Part shown: piece by piece, positions 1 through 6,256 of the stretch | How the letters are laid out: each line of letters starts with the position of its first letter | Position numbering within the stretch: position 1 is the first letter of the stretch | Source: an uncultured bacterium | GTDB taxonomy: Bacteria > Gemmatimonadota > Gemmatimonadetes > Longimicrobiales > RSA9 | NCBI GenBank assembly: GCA_937995995.1 | Contig: CALKIP010000149.1 | Coordinates: 1 to 6,854, forward strand | Length of the DNA: 6,854 nt | Reading direction: 5' to 3' | Translations under genes and position numbers: made by a program | Notes under the pieces: model-generated | Seen by the model: only the letters and a program-made list of their open reading frames with translations | What the model was told of the DNA's origin: nothing | The model's database searches: none

Positions 1-2029
1 GGAACTCGGGGGCCGGCAGTCTCGGGTCCAAATCCCGGATCGCGGCACGCACCGCCGGCGCGACCGATGTGGCGCCCTGCGTCCGGATCACGAGCCCGCC
101 CATCCCGACGTACTCGGCGAGTATTGCGCCGAGTGCCGGCTCCTGCGCACGCGGCGTGTACATGATCTCCTGGGGTTCGGCTTCCAGGGTCATGGCCCGG
201 GTATCCGCGACGATGCCCACGATCACCCGCTCCGGATCGTCGAAGTCGGGAATCAATTCCTGCCCGCCCACCGTGCCGATGTCGATGCGCTGCCCGATCG
301 GGTTCTCTTCGCCGAAATACTTCCGTGCGAAGGTCTCGTTGATGATGGCGACCGGCGTCGCCTGGGCATCGTCGTGCTCCGTGAACTCACGGCCGCGGAC
401 GATCGGTGTCCGCATCGTCTGGAAGTAGCCCGGACCGATGAGGCGCCACTGAACGTTTTCCTTCGTCGCGTCGGGGCGCCCGACGACCGTCATCGGGAAA
501 TTGAGCTGGCCACGCAGGGGGAGGGCCGAGGTCGCCGCAGCGGAAGCGACGCCCGGGGTCCTCTGGATTCGCTCCAGGAGCTGTCGCTGGAACTCCCAGA
601 TTCGCCCCTCGGCCTGGTACTCGGGGGGCGTGCGTCCGAACGCCACGGCCATCACGCCCTCGGGGTCGAATCCGAGATTCACGGACTGGAGCCGGTAGAA
701 GCTCCCGATCAGAAGACCTGCGCCGGTCAGCAGCACCACGGCGAGCCCCGCCTGCGCGGCGACGAAAGCGGACCGGACGCGGACCCCCGCGCGGCTCGAG
801 GCCTGACGCATCCCACCGTCGCGCAACGAGCTGTTCAGATCGGTCCGATACGCGTGCCACGCGGCCGCGAGGCCGAACACCGTCCCGGTCACCGCCGCCA
901 TGCCGATCGTGAAGGCGAGGACACGGCCGTCGAGCCCGATCTCTTCCATGCGCGGCAACCAATTGGGCGCGAGTGCGAGCAGGCCATCCACGCCCCAGAC
1001 CCCGAGGAGCAGGCCGGCCGCCGCCGCGATGGAGGTGAGGAGCAGGCTCTCGGCCAGAAGTTGCGCCGCGATCCGCCCGCGCCCGGCGCCGACCGCCGCC
1101 CGGATCGCCATCTCGCGTCGCCGCGACGTGGAGCGTGCGAGCAATAGGTTCGCCACGTTCGCGCATGCGATCAGAAGCACGAAACCGACTGCGCCGAACA
1201 GGACCCAGAGTGTGCGCTCCAGTCCGCCGACGAAGATGTCGCCGTATGTCCAGAGCCTGGCGCCGATACCGGACTCGTTCTCCCGGTCCAGCTCGGGGTG
1301 ATCCGCCTTGAACTGCCGCGAGACCGCCAGCAGGTCCGCCCGGACCTGGTCGAGCGAAACACCGGGCCGGATCCGTGCGCGGATGAAGTGGTCCATTCTG
1401 GCGTCGCCCGGGTCCGGATCGAGCTGGAACGGCACGAAGAAATCGTCCGATCTCGGATTTTCGGCGAAGGAGAACCCGGCCGGCATCACACCGACCACCG
1501 TGTACGGCTCGCCTCCCAGCCGCACCGAAGCGCCGAGGATGTTCGGATCCGAGTCGAATCGTGTGCGCCAGATGTCGTGGCCCAGGACCACGACACGTGG
1601 GCCGCCAGGGATATCCTCTTCGGGGAGGAACGGTCGCCCGAGGACCGGCTGGACTCCGTTGACGCGGAAGAAGTCCTCGCTCACGCGAAACCCGCTCACT
1701 TCGTCGGGCACCTCCGCCGTCCCCAGCTCCGTTTCCCAGAACTGCAGCGTGGAGACGCCCTCGAAGACCCGGCTGTGCTCGCGGATGTACGCGAACTTGA
1801 AGACCGTCTCCGACGTACTCTCAAACTGGCCGTAGTCCCAGCCGATGAAGACCAATCGCTCTGGGTCAGGGTACGGCAGCGGCCGCAGGACCACCCCGTT
1901 CACCACACTGAACACTGCCGTGTTCGCCCCGATCCCGAGCGCCAGCGTGAGCACCGCAGCGATCGTGAACCCCGGGCTCCGGCGAAGCGTCCGCGCTGCG
2001 TAGCGTATGTCCTTGAACACCGTGCCCAT
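1..2029 (-). CDS. ADOP-type ABC transporter permease (MacB/FtsX-like), C-terminus beyond the window
   Basis: Inner-membrane permease of a MacB-type export system. The 676 visible codons form one open frame. Residues 1-50 carry the ADOP opening (FKDIRYAARTLRRSPGF, then TM1 near 21-46 and VLRPLPYPDPERL). Residues 50-265 are a MacB-type periplasmic domain. TM2-TM4 lie near 273-297, 322-346 and 368-390 (first FtsX unit, with ACANVANLLLARS at 288-300 and REMAIRAAVGAGR at 305-317). TM5 is near 420-443 and a second periplasmic domain runs from about 450. The last FtsX unit (three more TMs, roughly 130-150 residues in relatives) must lie left of base 1. The start is ATG 2029-2027, because an in-frame stop lies at 2062-2060 and a GGGAGGG ribosome binding site sits just before it. 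It is the last visible gene of the cluster, 176 bases after the ATPase, its presumed motor. MacB-type systems act mechanically on periplasmic substrates; the substrate here is unknown. The family call is firm, the substrate open. Confidence 0.93.
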   Translation of the reverse strand, partial: MGTVFKDIRYAARTLRRSPGFTIAAVLTLALGIGANTAVFSVVNGVVLRPLPYPDPERLVFIGWDYGQFESTSETVFKFAYIREHSRVFEGVSTLQFWETELGTAEVPDEVSGFRVSEDFFRVNGVQPVLGRPFLPEEDIPGGPRVVVLGHDIWRTRFDSDPNILGASVRLGGEPYTVVGVMPAGFSFAENPRSDDFFVPFQLDPDPGDARMDHFIRARIRPGVSLDQVRADLLAVSRQFKADHPELDRENESGIGARLWTYGDIFVGGLERTLWVLFGAVGFVLLIACANVANLLLARSTSRRREMAIRAAVGAGRGRIAAQLLAESLLLTSIAAAAGLLLGVWGVDGLLALAPNWLPRMEEIGLDGRVLAFTIGMAAVTGTVFGLAAAWHAYRTDLNSSLRDGGMRQASSRAGVRVRSAFVAAQAGLAVVLLTGAGLLIGSFYRLQSVNLGFDPEGVMAVAFGRTPPEYQAEGRIWEFQRQLLERIQRTPGVASAAATSALPLRGQLNFPMTVVGRPDATKENVQWRLIGPGYFQTMRTPIVRGREFTEHDDAQATPVAIINETFARKYFGEENPIGQRIDIGTVGGQELIPDFDDPERVIVGIVADTRAMTLEAEPQEIMYTPRAQEPALGAILAEYVGMGGLVIRTQGATSVAPAVRAAIRDLDPRLPAPEF

Positions 2030-2042
2030 CCCACCCTCCCCC
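2025..2042 (-). promoter_or_regulatory. Putative G-quadruplex over the permease ribosome binding site and start codon
   Basis: Read on the minus strand, the bases are GGGGG-A-GGG-T-GGG-AT-GGG. Four G tracts of three or more are joined by loops of 1, 1 and 2 bases, which is the canonical quadruplex pattern. The second tract is part of the Shine-Dalgarno sequence. The last loop is the A and T of the ATG, and the last tract begins with its G. If it folds in mRNA it would hide the translation start of the permease. The pattern is seen directly; folding and regulation are inference. Confidence 0.5.
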
Positions 2043-2122
2043 GAAGGTCCAGATCCTCTTTACCTGCGCCCTCACCGCCGGCCGGCCACGAGGCGGCACG
2101 CTACCACGGCCGCTCGGCTCAG

Positions 2123-2146
2123 CCCACCCGCCCGAAGCGCCCTCCC
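2123..2146 (-). other. Putative G-quadruplex in the ATPase-permease spacer
   Basis: The minus strand reads five GGG tracts with loops A, CGCTTC, C and T (1, 6, 1 and 1 bases). It sits about 95 bases upstream of the permease start, inside the 176-base spacer 2030-2205. I see no credible small gene there. The rest of the spacer is very GC-rich and includes a 10-bp palindrome at 2176-2185. In DNA this GC-rich such motifs can arise by chance. Confidence 0.4.
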
Positions 2147-2189
2147 GCCGCCGGCGGCCGCCCCCACGTCGCAACGCGGCGCCGCCCCC

Positions 2190-2206
2190 GCGGCCCGCAG
2201 GGCCGC
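2190..2206 (-). other. GC hairpin abutting the ATPase stop codon
   Basis: A perfect 7-bp inverted repeat (2190-2196 with 2200-2206) and a 3-base loop starts at the last base of the ATPase TAG stop codon. It is followed by G-rich sequence, not a T run, so it is not an intrinsic terminator. It could stabilise or pause the transcript between the ATPase and permease genes. Confidence 0.4.
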
Positions 2207-2979
2207 TAACCGCCGTGCGGCACCCTCTTCTCCCCGTCCACCCCGATTTCGAATCCCGCCTCCTCCAGCTCCTCCACCACCGCGCCCGCCGCCTCGTCGC
2301 GCACGACCTGACCGTCGAAGAGGTGAATGGTCCGGTCGGCGTGGCGCGCGTAGCGCGGGTCGTGCGTGACCATGCAGATCGTGGCACCACCCTGATGCAG
2401 TTCGCGAAGCAGCTCCATGACCGCCTCGCCGTTCTTGGAATCGAGGTTTCCGGTCGGCTCGTCCGCGAGCAGGATCAACGGGTCGCCGGCGATCGCGCGC
2501 GCCACGGCCACGGGCTGCTGCTGACCACCCGAGAGCTGTGAGGGGTAGTGGCGGATGCGGTGCGCCATCCCGACCCGCTCGAGTGCCGCCTCGACGCGCT
2601 GCTTGCGCTCGGCCGACGGCATCCCGCGGTACGTCAGCGGCAGCTCCACGTTCTCGTAGACCGTGAGATCGCCGATCAGGTTGAACGCCTGGAAGATGAA
2701 GCCGATTTCGCGGTTGCGGATCCGCGCCCGCTCACTCGCCGTGAGCCCCGACACCGGCCGGCCGTTCAGCGAGTAGACACCGTCCGTGGGCGAATCCAGC
2801 AGCCCCAGGATCGAGAGCAGCGTCGTCTTGCCGCACCCCGACGGGCCGGCGATCGAGATGTACTCACCCTTCTGGATCGACAGGTGGATCCCCGAGAGCG
2901 CATGCGTCTCGATTTCGTCCGTGTAGAAGACCTTGGTCACGCCATCCAGCTCGATCAATGGCTCCGTCGCGGTCTGCAT
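2206..2979 (-). CDS. ABC transporter ATP-binding protein, LolD/MacB family
   Basis: Cytoplasmic ATPase that powers the neighbouring permease; 257 residues. The expected motifs are in order: Walker A GPSGCGKT at 45-52, Q-loop Q97 (FQAFNL), signature LSGGQ at 149-153, Walker B LILLADEP at 168-175 with catalytic E174, D-loop NLD at 178-180, and H-loop H206 (VTHDPRYARHAD). All catalytic residues are present. One oddity is LSGGQQQP at 149-156: family members normally have arginine where P156 stands, and the CCC codon at 2514-2512 is one base from CGC (Arg). The fold ends near residue 227, and about 30 further residues form an acidic tail not needed in LolD. The ATG at 2979 has an AAGGAG ribosome binding site at 2991-2986, six bases upstream. 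The gene lies 88 bases after the adaptor and 176 before the permease. The family is certain; the export substrate is unknown. Confidence 0.96.
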   Translation of the reverse strand: MQTATEPLIELDGVTKVFYTDEIETHALSGIHLSIQKGEYISIAGPSGCGKTTLLSILGLLDSPTDGVYSLNGRPVSGLTASERARIRNREIGFIFQAFNLIGDLTVYENVELPLTYRGMPSAERKQRVEAALERVGMAHRIRHYPSQLSGGQQQPVAVARAIAGDPLILLADEPTGNLDSKNGEAVMELLRELHQGGATICMVTHDPRYARHADRTIHLFDGQVVRDEAAGAVVEELEEAGFEIGVDGEKRVPHGG

Positions 2980-3008
2980 CGTCGTCTCCTTCGTACGTGG
3001 CGGATCGC

Positions 3009-3054
3009 GCCGGCTTCACGGCCGGCACGGTGGGAGCCGGGGCAGGCGCCCCGG
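3009..3054 (-). repeat. Two tandem GC hairpins between adaptor and ATPase genes
   Basis: The 88-base spacer 2980-3067 holds two inverted repeats. One is CCGGGGC/GCCCCGG (3037-3043 with 3048-3054, 4-base loop). The other is GCCGGC/GCCGGC (3009-3014 with 3021-3026, 6-base loop). Neither is followed by a T run on the minus strand, so transcription probably continues into the ATPase gene. A role in mRNA stability or processing is possible but not shown. Confidence 0.4.
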
Positions 3055-3067
3055 TCTACGCGTCGTC

Positions 3068-4312
3068 CTACTTGATTCTCACCCTGTCGTGCTGGTCCCA
3101 GGAAGACATGTCGGAGAGGATCACGACATCGCCTTCCTGAAGGCCGTCGACGACTTCGATCGTGTTCACCGAGGCACGGCCCAGGCGAACCGGTACACGC
3201 ACCGCGTGCGTGCCGTTCTCCGTCAGCCTGAACAGCCCGACCGTGCTCTCCGACTGGCCGTACGCCGGGCGACCGACGTAGAGCACGTCATCCAGTCGCT
3301 CGACCTCGATGGTGCCGTCCACGCTCAGGTCCGGGCGGGCGCCCCGTGGCAGCTCGCCCTCCAGCGCGACCTCGACGACCACCGCGCCGTTGATCACCGA
3401 GGGGTCGATACGGATCACGGAGCCCGGCACGATCCCGTTTCGCGTGTCGATGCGGACCGGCTGCCCGACCGTCACATCCTTGATCTGCGTCTCGGGGATG
3501 CGCAGCTCGGCCTTGAGCCGACCCGGCTGTACCACGGCGCCCAGCGTATTGCCGGGGATCACCCACTGCCCGACCTCCAGCGCCATCTGCTGGAGCACGC
3601 CATCCGCGGTCGCGCGGATGCTCATCGACTCGAGCTGGTTGCGCTGGAACTCCGCGATCGCCCGCAGCCGCTCGACCTGCTCCCGTTGCACCTGGAGCCG
3701 TCCCTCGATCGACTCGGTGAAGAGACGCAGCCGCTCTTGTTCGACCTCCAGCCGCGTCTCCAGCTCCGCGGCGCGGTCACGAGCATTCTCCAGCTCGATC
3801 GTCGAGACCAGCCCCTCACGGGCCAGCTCCTCGTTCGTCCGTACCTGGCGCAGCGCCTCCTGGTGCTCTCGCCTCACCGTCGCGACGGAGGCCTCCTGAT
3901 TCAGCCGCTGCGTCTCCAGATCCGTCCGCAGCCGGGCCAGCTCCGCCTCCGCTGCCGTAAGCGCCTGCTCCGCCTGGAGTGCCTGAATGTTCACATCCGG
4001 GTTGCTGAGCTCCAGGAGCAGCGTGCCTCGCTCCACCTCCGTACCGGGCCGCACGTGGATCCGCTCCACCCGGCCGGGCGTCAGCGTCGTGATCCAGCGG
4101 ATGTCCTCCGGCACCAGGTTGCCCGGTCCGCGCACCTCTCGAACCATCGGGCCCCGCTTCACGGTGTCCGTGAAGACCACCGAGGCGTTGACCGACGGCG
4201 CCGCGGGCTCGAGTCGCGAGAGAGCCAGCGTGACCAGTGCAATCGCAGCCACCCCCGCTCCCATGTAGATGTATCGCCGCCGATTCGGACGTTTCTGCCT
4301 CGGAATATCCAT
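3068..4312 (-). CDS. Periplasmic adaptor (membrane fusion) protein, HlyD/MacA type
   Basis: Links an inner-membrane transporter to a TolC-type channel; 414 residues. A basic N-terminus (RQKRPNRRR) precedes one membrane anchor near 14-32, with no lipobox, so it is anchored by a helix. The two lipoyl half-motifs are near 61-107 (LTPGRVERIHVRPGTEVERG) and 230-262 (IRATADGVLQQMALEVGQWV). Between them, 108-228 is a long Glu/Arg/Leu-rich alpha-hairpin coiled coil. The beta-barrel is near 265-340 and the membrane-proximal domain 343-414. At the hairpin tip, L163 and S170 match the spacing of the RLS motif that contacts TolC; the arginine position is T159, with R158 next to it. The ATG at 4312 has AGGAGG at 4327-4322, nine bases upstream. 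It follows the TolC-family gene after a 320-base gap and precedes the ATPase. The domain order fits a MacA-like partner of a MacB-like pump. Confidence 0.95.
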   Translation of the reverse strand: MDIPRQKRPNRRRYIYMGAGVAAIALVTLALSRLEPAAPSVNASVVFTDTVKRGPMVREVRGPGNLVPEDIRWITTLTPGRVERIHVRPGTEVERGTLLLELSNPDVNIQALQAEQALTAAEAELARLRTDLETQRLNQEASVATVRREHQEALRQVRTNEELAREGLVSTIELENARDRAAELETRLEVEQERLRLFTESIEGRLQVQREQVERLRAIAEFQRNQLESMSIRATADGVLQQMALEVGQWVIPGNTLGAVVQPGRLKAELRIPETQIKDVTVGQPVRIDTRNGIVPGSVIRIDPSVINGAVVVEVALEGELPRGARPDLSVDGTIEVERLDDVLYVGRPAYGQSESTVGLFRLTENGTHAVRVPVRLGRASVNTIEVVDGLQEGDVVILSDMSSWDQHDRVRIK

Positions 4313-4363
4313 CTCGCTCTCCCTCCTCGTTCCCGCCGCGCCACCCGCGGCACCCCACCTTCA

Positions 4364-4380
4364 TCCATGGTTCGTGCCAA
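4364..4380 (-). promoter_or_regulatory. Weak sigma54-like -24/-12 element before the adaptor gene
   Basis: The minus strand reads TTGGCACG-AACC-ATGGA. The -24 half matches the known consensus YTGGCACG fully and the spacing is right. The -12 half should read TTGCW and has GG where GC is expected, so the key C is missing. Transcription would start about 40-50 bases before the adaptor ATG. It may be a weak promoter, a decayed one, or chance. Confidence 0.25.
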
Positions 4381-4423
4381 CCACGCCGAACCCCGCAAGC
4401 CCTGTCTCCACCACCACTTACCG

Positions 4424-4445
4424 CCCCACCCTCCCCCTTGCCCCC
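4424..4445 (-). other. Putative G-quadruplex in the TolC-adaptor spacer
   Basis: On the minus strand: GGGGG-CAA-GGGGG-A-GGG-T-GGGG, four long G tracts with loops of 3, 1 and 1 bases. It lies between the 17-bp inverted repeat and the sigma54-like element, on the strand that would be transcribed. The motif is seen directly; folding and effect are inference. Confidence 0.5.
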
Positions 4446-4464
4446 TCCGCGACCTGCACGCCTG

Positions 4465-4481
4465 TGGGACACTCCGTCCCA
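4465..4481 (-). promoter_or_regulatory. 17-bp perfect inverted repeat, candidate operator or activator site
   Basis: The minus strand reads TGGGAC-GGAGT-GTCCCA, a perfect 6-bp inverted repeat with a 5-base centre. It is flanked by the more AT-rich TTCGAATA stretch (4489-4482). Size and symmetry fit a dimeric regulator. It sits about 100 bases upstream of the sigma54-like element, a usual distance for an enhancer-binding activator, and about 150 bases upstream of the adaptor ATG. No regulator gene lies in the window. Confidence 0.4.
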
Positions 4482-4510
4482 TATTCGAACACCTGATCTC
4501 CCTCTCCTCG

Positions 4511-4533
4511 GGCGAGCGCGGGCGGCGAGCGCG
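4511..4533. repeat. 10-bp direct repeat with 3-base gap
   Basis: GGCGAGCGCG occurs at 4511-4520 and again at 4524-4533, separated by GGC. This is low-complexity GC-rich sequence inside the TolC-adaptor spacer. No function is evident. Confidence 0.4.
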
Positions 4534-4632
4534 AGCCCCTGAACCTCTCTCGCGAGTGTCGAGTAGCGATGGGGACCTCGAATCCGACCAGAGCTCTCCC
4601 CACCCCACCCAGCACTCGCCCTTCTGGCGGCG

Positions 4633-6156
4633 CTAAGAGCGCTGCCTCAGGCGCCGCCCAACCGCAGCCTCCAGCGTCGCCAGCGCCTCGTGGAAGCCGT
4701 AGACGGCCGCGAGGTGGTCGCGGTCGGCCAGCGCCTTGTCGGCCTCCGCCTGGGTCAGCTCGATGAAGTCGCCCGCACCGAGGCGGTAGCGCCGGCGCGC
4801 CAGGCGGAGCTGCTCTTCGGCCGCGGCGGCGTTACGCTCCTCGAGCTGGACCCGGCGATACGCGGTCTCGAGCGAGAGCAGCGCCTCGGAGACGAGGGTG
4901 CTGCGGGCAAGCTCCTCGGCACGGCGCCGCTCCCGTGCATCCTCGGCCACGACCCGGGCCGCCTCGACCTGGCGCCGCCTCTGAAAGCCGGAAAAGAGAG
5001 GGATCGACACCTGCACCCGCGCGTAGAGCGGCTGCTTGGTGAAGTCGAAGGGGAAGACCTCGTTGCTCGCGATCAGCGCCTGGGCATCCTCGGAAGTGAA
5101 GGCGATCGCCGAGCAGTCCGCCGGCCGGTTCGGGAGCGGCTGCGACAGTCCACCGGAGATCCGGTTCCAGAGCTCGCACTCGTCCCTCGCGGCCCGGGTA
5201 CGCGCCTCCGCCCGCTCGATCAGGTAGTCGTTGTTGCCGACCTGCTGCGTGAAGCCGGACCACCCTACGTAGAGCGAGAGCGATGGCAGGAACGAGCCCC
5301 AGGCCAGGCGCTTGCTCGCCCGTCCAGCATCCTCGGCCGCACGCAGCGAGCGGAGCTGTGGGTGCGACTCGAGCGCCTCGGCGGCCAGCTCCTCCGCATT
5401 CCACTCGGGCTCGAAGACCTCGAAGTCGCTGGTCAACTCGACCTCGGTGTCGAGCTGCACACCGAGATACTCCATCAGGCGCAGCCGCTCGGTACGGATG
5501 GCGTGCTCCGCCTCGAGGAGCGCGACCTCGGCCCGGCCACGTCGGACTTCGGCCTGCTTCACGTCCAACTGCGTGCCCGCACCGGTACGGACGCGTGCCA
5601 GGGCCAGGGCCTCGTTCTCTCTTTCGCTCTCCAGCCTCTCCCGCTCCAGCCGGACTCGGTCCTGCGCGCGCAGCACGGCCAGGTACTGCCGCGTCACGTC
5701 GAGTTCGAGCCGGCTTGCGGCCGCATTGATCCCGGCCACCGTCGCCCGGCGGTTCGCTCGCTCCTGACCGGGGCGGAGGAGCTTCTCCGCGGAAAGCTGA
5801 TAGTTGAGGCCGAGAGAGTAGCCCGACGCATAGTTCTCCGGCACCCGGGCGATCCCCAGATCTCGAAACGCGGGATCGACGAGGGGCTGACCCTCGCCCT
5901 GATACTCGAACTGCAGGTTCGCACTGCTCGTCGGCAGCAGCCCGGCGTACGCTTCGCGCACTCGCCAGTCCGCCTCCGCCTCGTCGTTCGCCTGCATCCG
6001 GAACTCGGGGTTGTTGCGCCGCGCCAGCGTGATCGCTTCCTCGAGCGTGAGCGTGGGCGCCTGCCGCGACCACGCCTCTCGGGCGAACGCCAGCGGCAGC
6101 AGGAACAGCAGGAGCGGCCACAGAATCGGCCTGCCGATCGAACGTATGGATGACAT
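4633..6156 (-). CDS. TolC-family outer membrane efflux protein
   Basis: Outer membrane channel component of the export system; 507 residues, near the usual TolC-family size. A signal peptide is clear: RSIGR, then the hydrophobic run ILWPLLLFLLPLAFA, with likely cleavage after A25 (AFA). Two outer-membrane-efflux repeats follow, at about 36-235 (LTLEEAITLARRNNPEF; RTGAGTQLDVKQAE at 190-203) and 256-500 (SHPQLRSLRAAE; IPLFSGFQRRRQVEAAR at 385-401; YRLGAGDFIELTQAEAD at 457-473). Residues 289-385, between the second-repeat helix and IPLFSG, are longer than usual and hold the only two cysteines, C327 and C348; this part should lie at the cell surface. ATG 6156 is chosen because GGAGG stands eight bases upstream and the signal peptide follows at once. 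An in-frame ATG at 6171 has no such site and would add five residues. It is the first gene after the promoter at 6326-6298. Confidence 0.95.
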   Translation of the reverse strand: MSSIRSIGRPILWPLLLFLLPLAFAREAWSRQAPTLTLEEAITLARRNNPEFRMQANDEAEADWRVREAYAGLLPTSSANLQFEYQGEGQPLVDPAFRDLGIARVPENYASGYSLGLNYQLSAEKLLRPGQERANRRATVAGINAAASRLELDVTRQYLAVLRAQDRVRLERERLESERENEALALARVRTGAGTQLDVKQAEVRRGRAEVALLEAEHAIRTERLRLMEYLGVQLDTEVELTSDFEVFEPEWNAEELAAEALESHPQLRSLRAAEDAGRASKRLAWGSFLPSLSLYVGWSGFTQQVGNNDYLIERAEARTRAARDECELWNRISGGLSQPLPNRPADCSAIAFTSEDAQALIASNEVFPFDFTKQPLYARVQVSIPLFSGFQRRRQVEAARVVAEDARERRRAEELARSTLVSEALLSLETAYRRVQLEERNAAAAEEQLRLARRRYRLGAGDFIELTQAEADKALADRDHLAAVYGFHEALATLEAAVGRRLRQRS

Positions 6157-6169
6157 CCTCTCCCCCTCC
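6157..6169 (-). promoter_or_regulatory. Ribosome binding site fixing the TolC-family start
   Basis: The minus strand reads GGAGGGGGAGAGG directly before the ATG at 6156. GGAGG is eight bases from the start. This purine run overlaps the alternative upstream ATG at 6171-6169 and so supports the downstream start. Confidence 0.7.
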
Positions 6170-6226
6170 ATGGTCGAAATCCCCTGGACGCGCCTGCCGA
6201 CGACATCGAGCTTCGCGGGCCTACGG

Positions 6227-6256
6227 CCTCGGCCGCAGCGTCGCGTCCGGCCGAGG
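6227..6256 (-). other. 9-bp perfect hairpin in the TolC-family mRNA leader
   Basis: CCTCGGCCG at 6227-6235 pairs perfectly with CGGCCGAGG at 6248-6256 around a 12-base loop. It lies about 35 bases downstream of the predicted transcription start and 70 bases before the ATG. No T run follows, so it is not a terminator. It could be a 5' stabilising element or a regulated leader structure; no known riboswitch is recognised. Confidence 0.4.

Larger units (their letters stand above)
4313..4632 (-). other. Long non-coding spacer between the TolC-family and adaptor genes
   Basis: No convincing protein gene is found on either strand in these 320 bases; the short open frames have low-complexity Arg/Gly/Pro content and no good start. 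On the minus strand the order is: a G-rich stretch with three G tracts just after the TolC-family stop (4610-4598), a 10-bp direct repeat, a 17-bp inverted repeat, a putative G-quadruplex, an imperfect sigma54-like element and the adaptor ribosome binding site. No T run marks an intrinsic terminator. The length and the signals suggest a second control point for the adaptor, ATPase and permease genes. Confidence 0.5.

Noticed and set aside
374..1166. Open frames on both strands inside the permease gene
   Set aside because: The permease frame is continuous from 2029 to the edge and carries the family motifs; the others are Arg/Gly/Pro-rich shadows.
2190..2206. Intrinsic terminator after the ATPase gene
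   Set aside because: The stem is followed by G-rich sequence with no T run, and the permease follows on the same strand.
4598..4610. A further G-quadruplex just after the TolC-family stop
   Set aside because: Only three G tracts of three or more (GGG-T-GGGG-T-GGGG) are present; a fourth within seven bases is missing.
4418..4615. Small minus-strand gene (65 codons) in the TolC-adaptor spacer
   Set aside because: Composition is low-complexity, there is no convincing ribosome binding site, and it overlaps the inverted repeat and quadruplex motif.
2933..4636. Long plus-strand open frame (567 codons) opposite the adaptor gene
   Set aside because: It is antisense to a protein with clear adaptor domains, is rich in Arg, Leu, Pro and His without domain motifs, and arises because codons in GC-rich genes leave few stops on the other strand.
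4690..6153. Plus-strand open frame (487 codons) opposite the TolC-family gene
   Set aside because: Same reason: the minus strand encodes a signal peptide and both efflux repeats, while this frame has no recognisable motif and no ribosome binding site.
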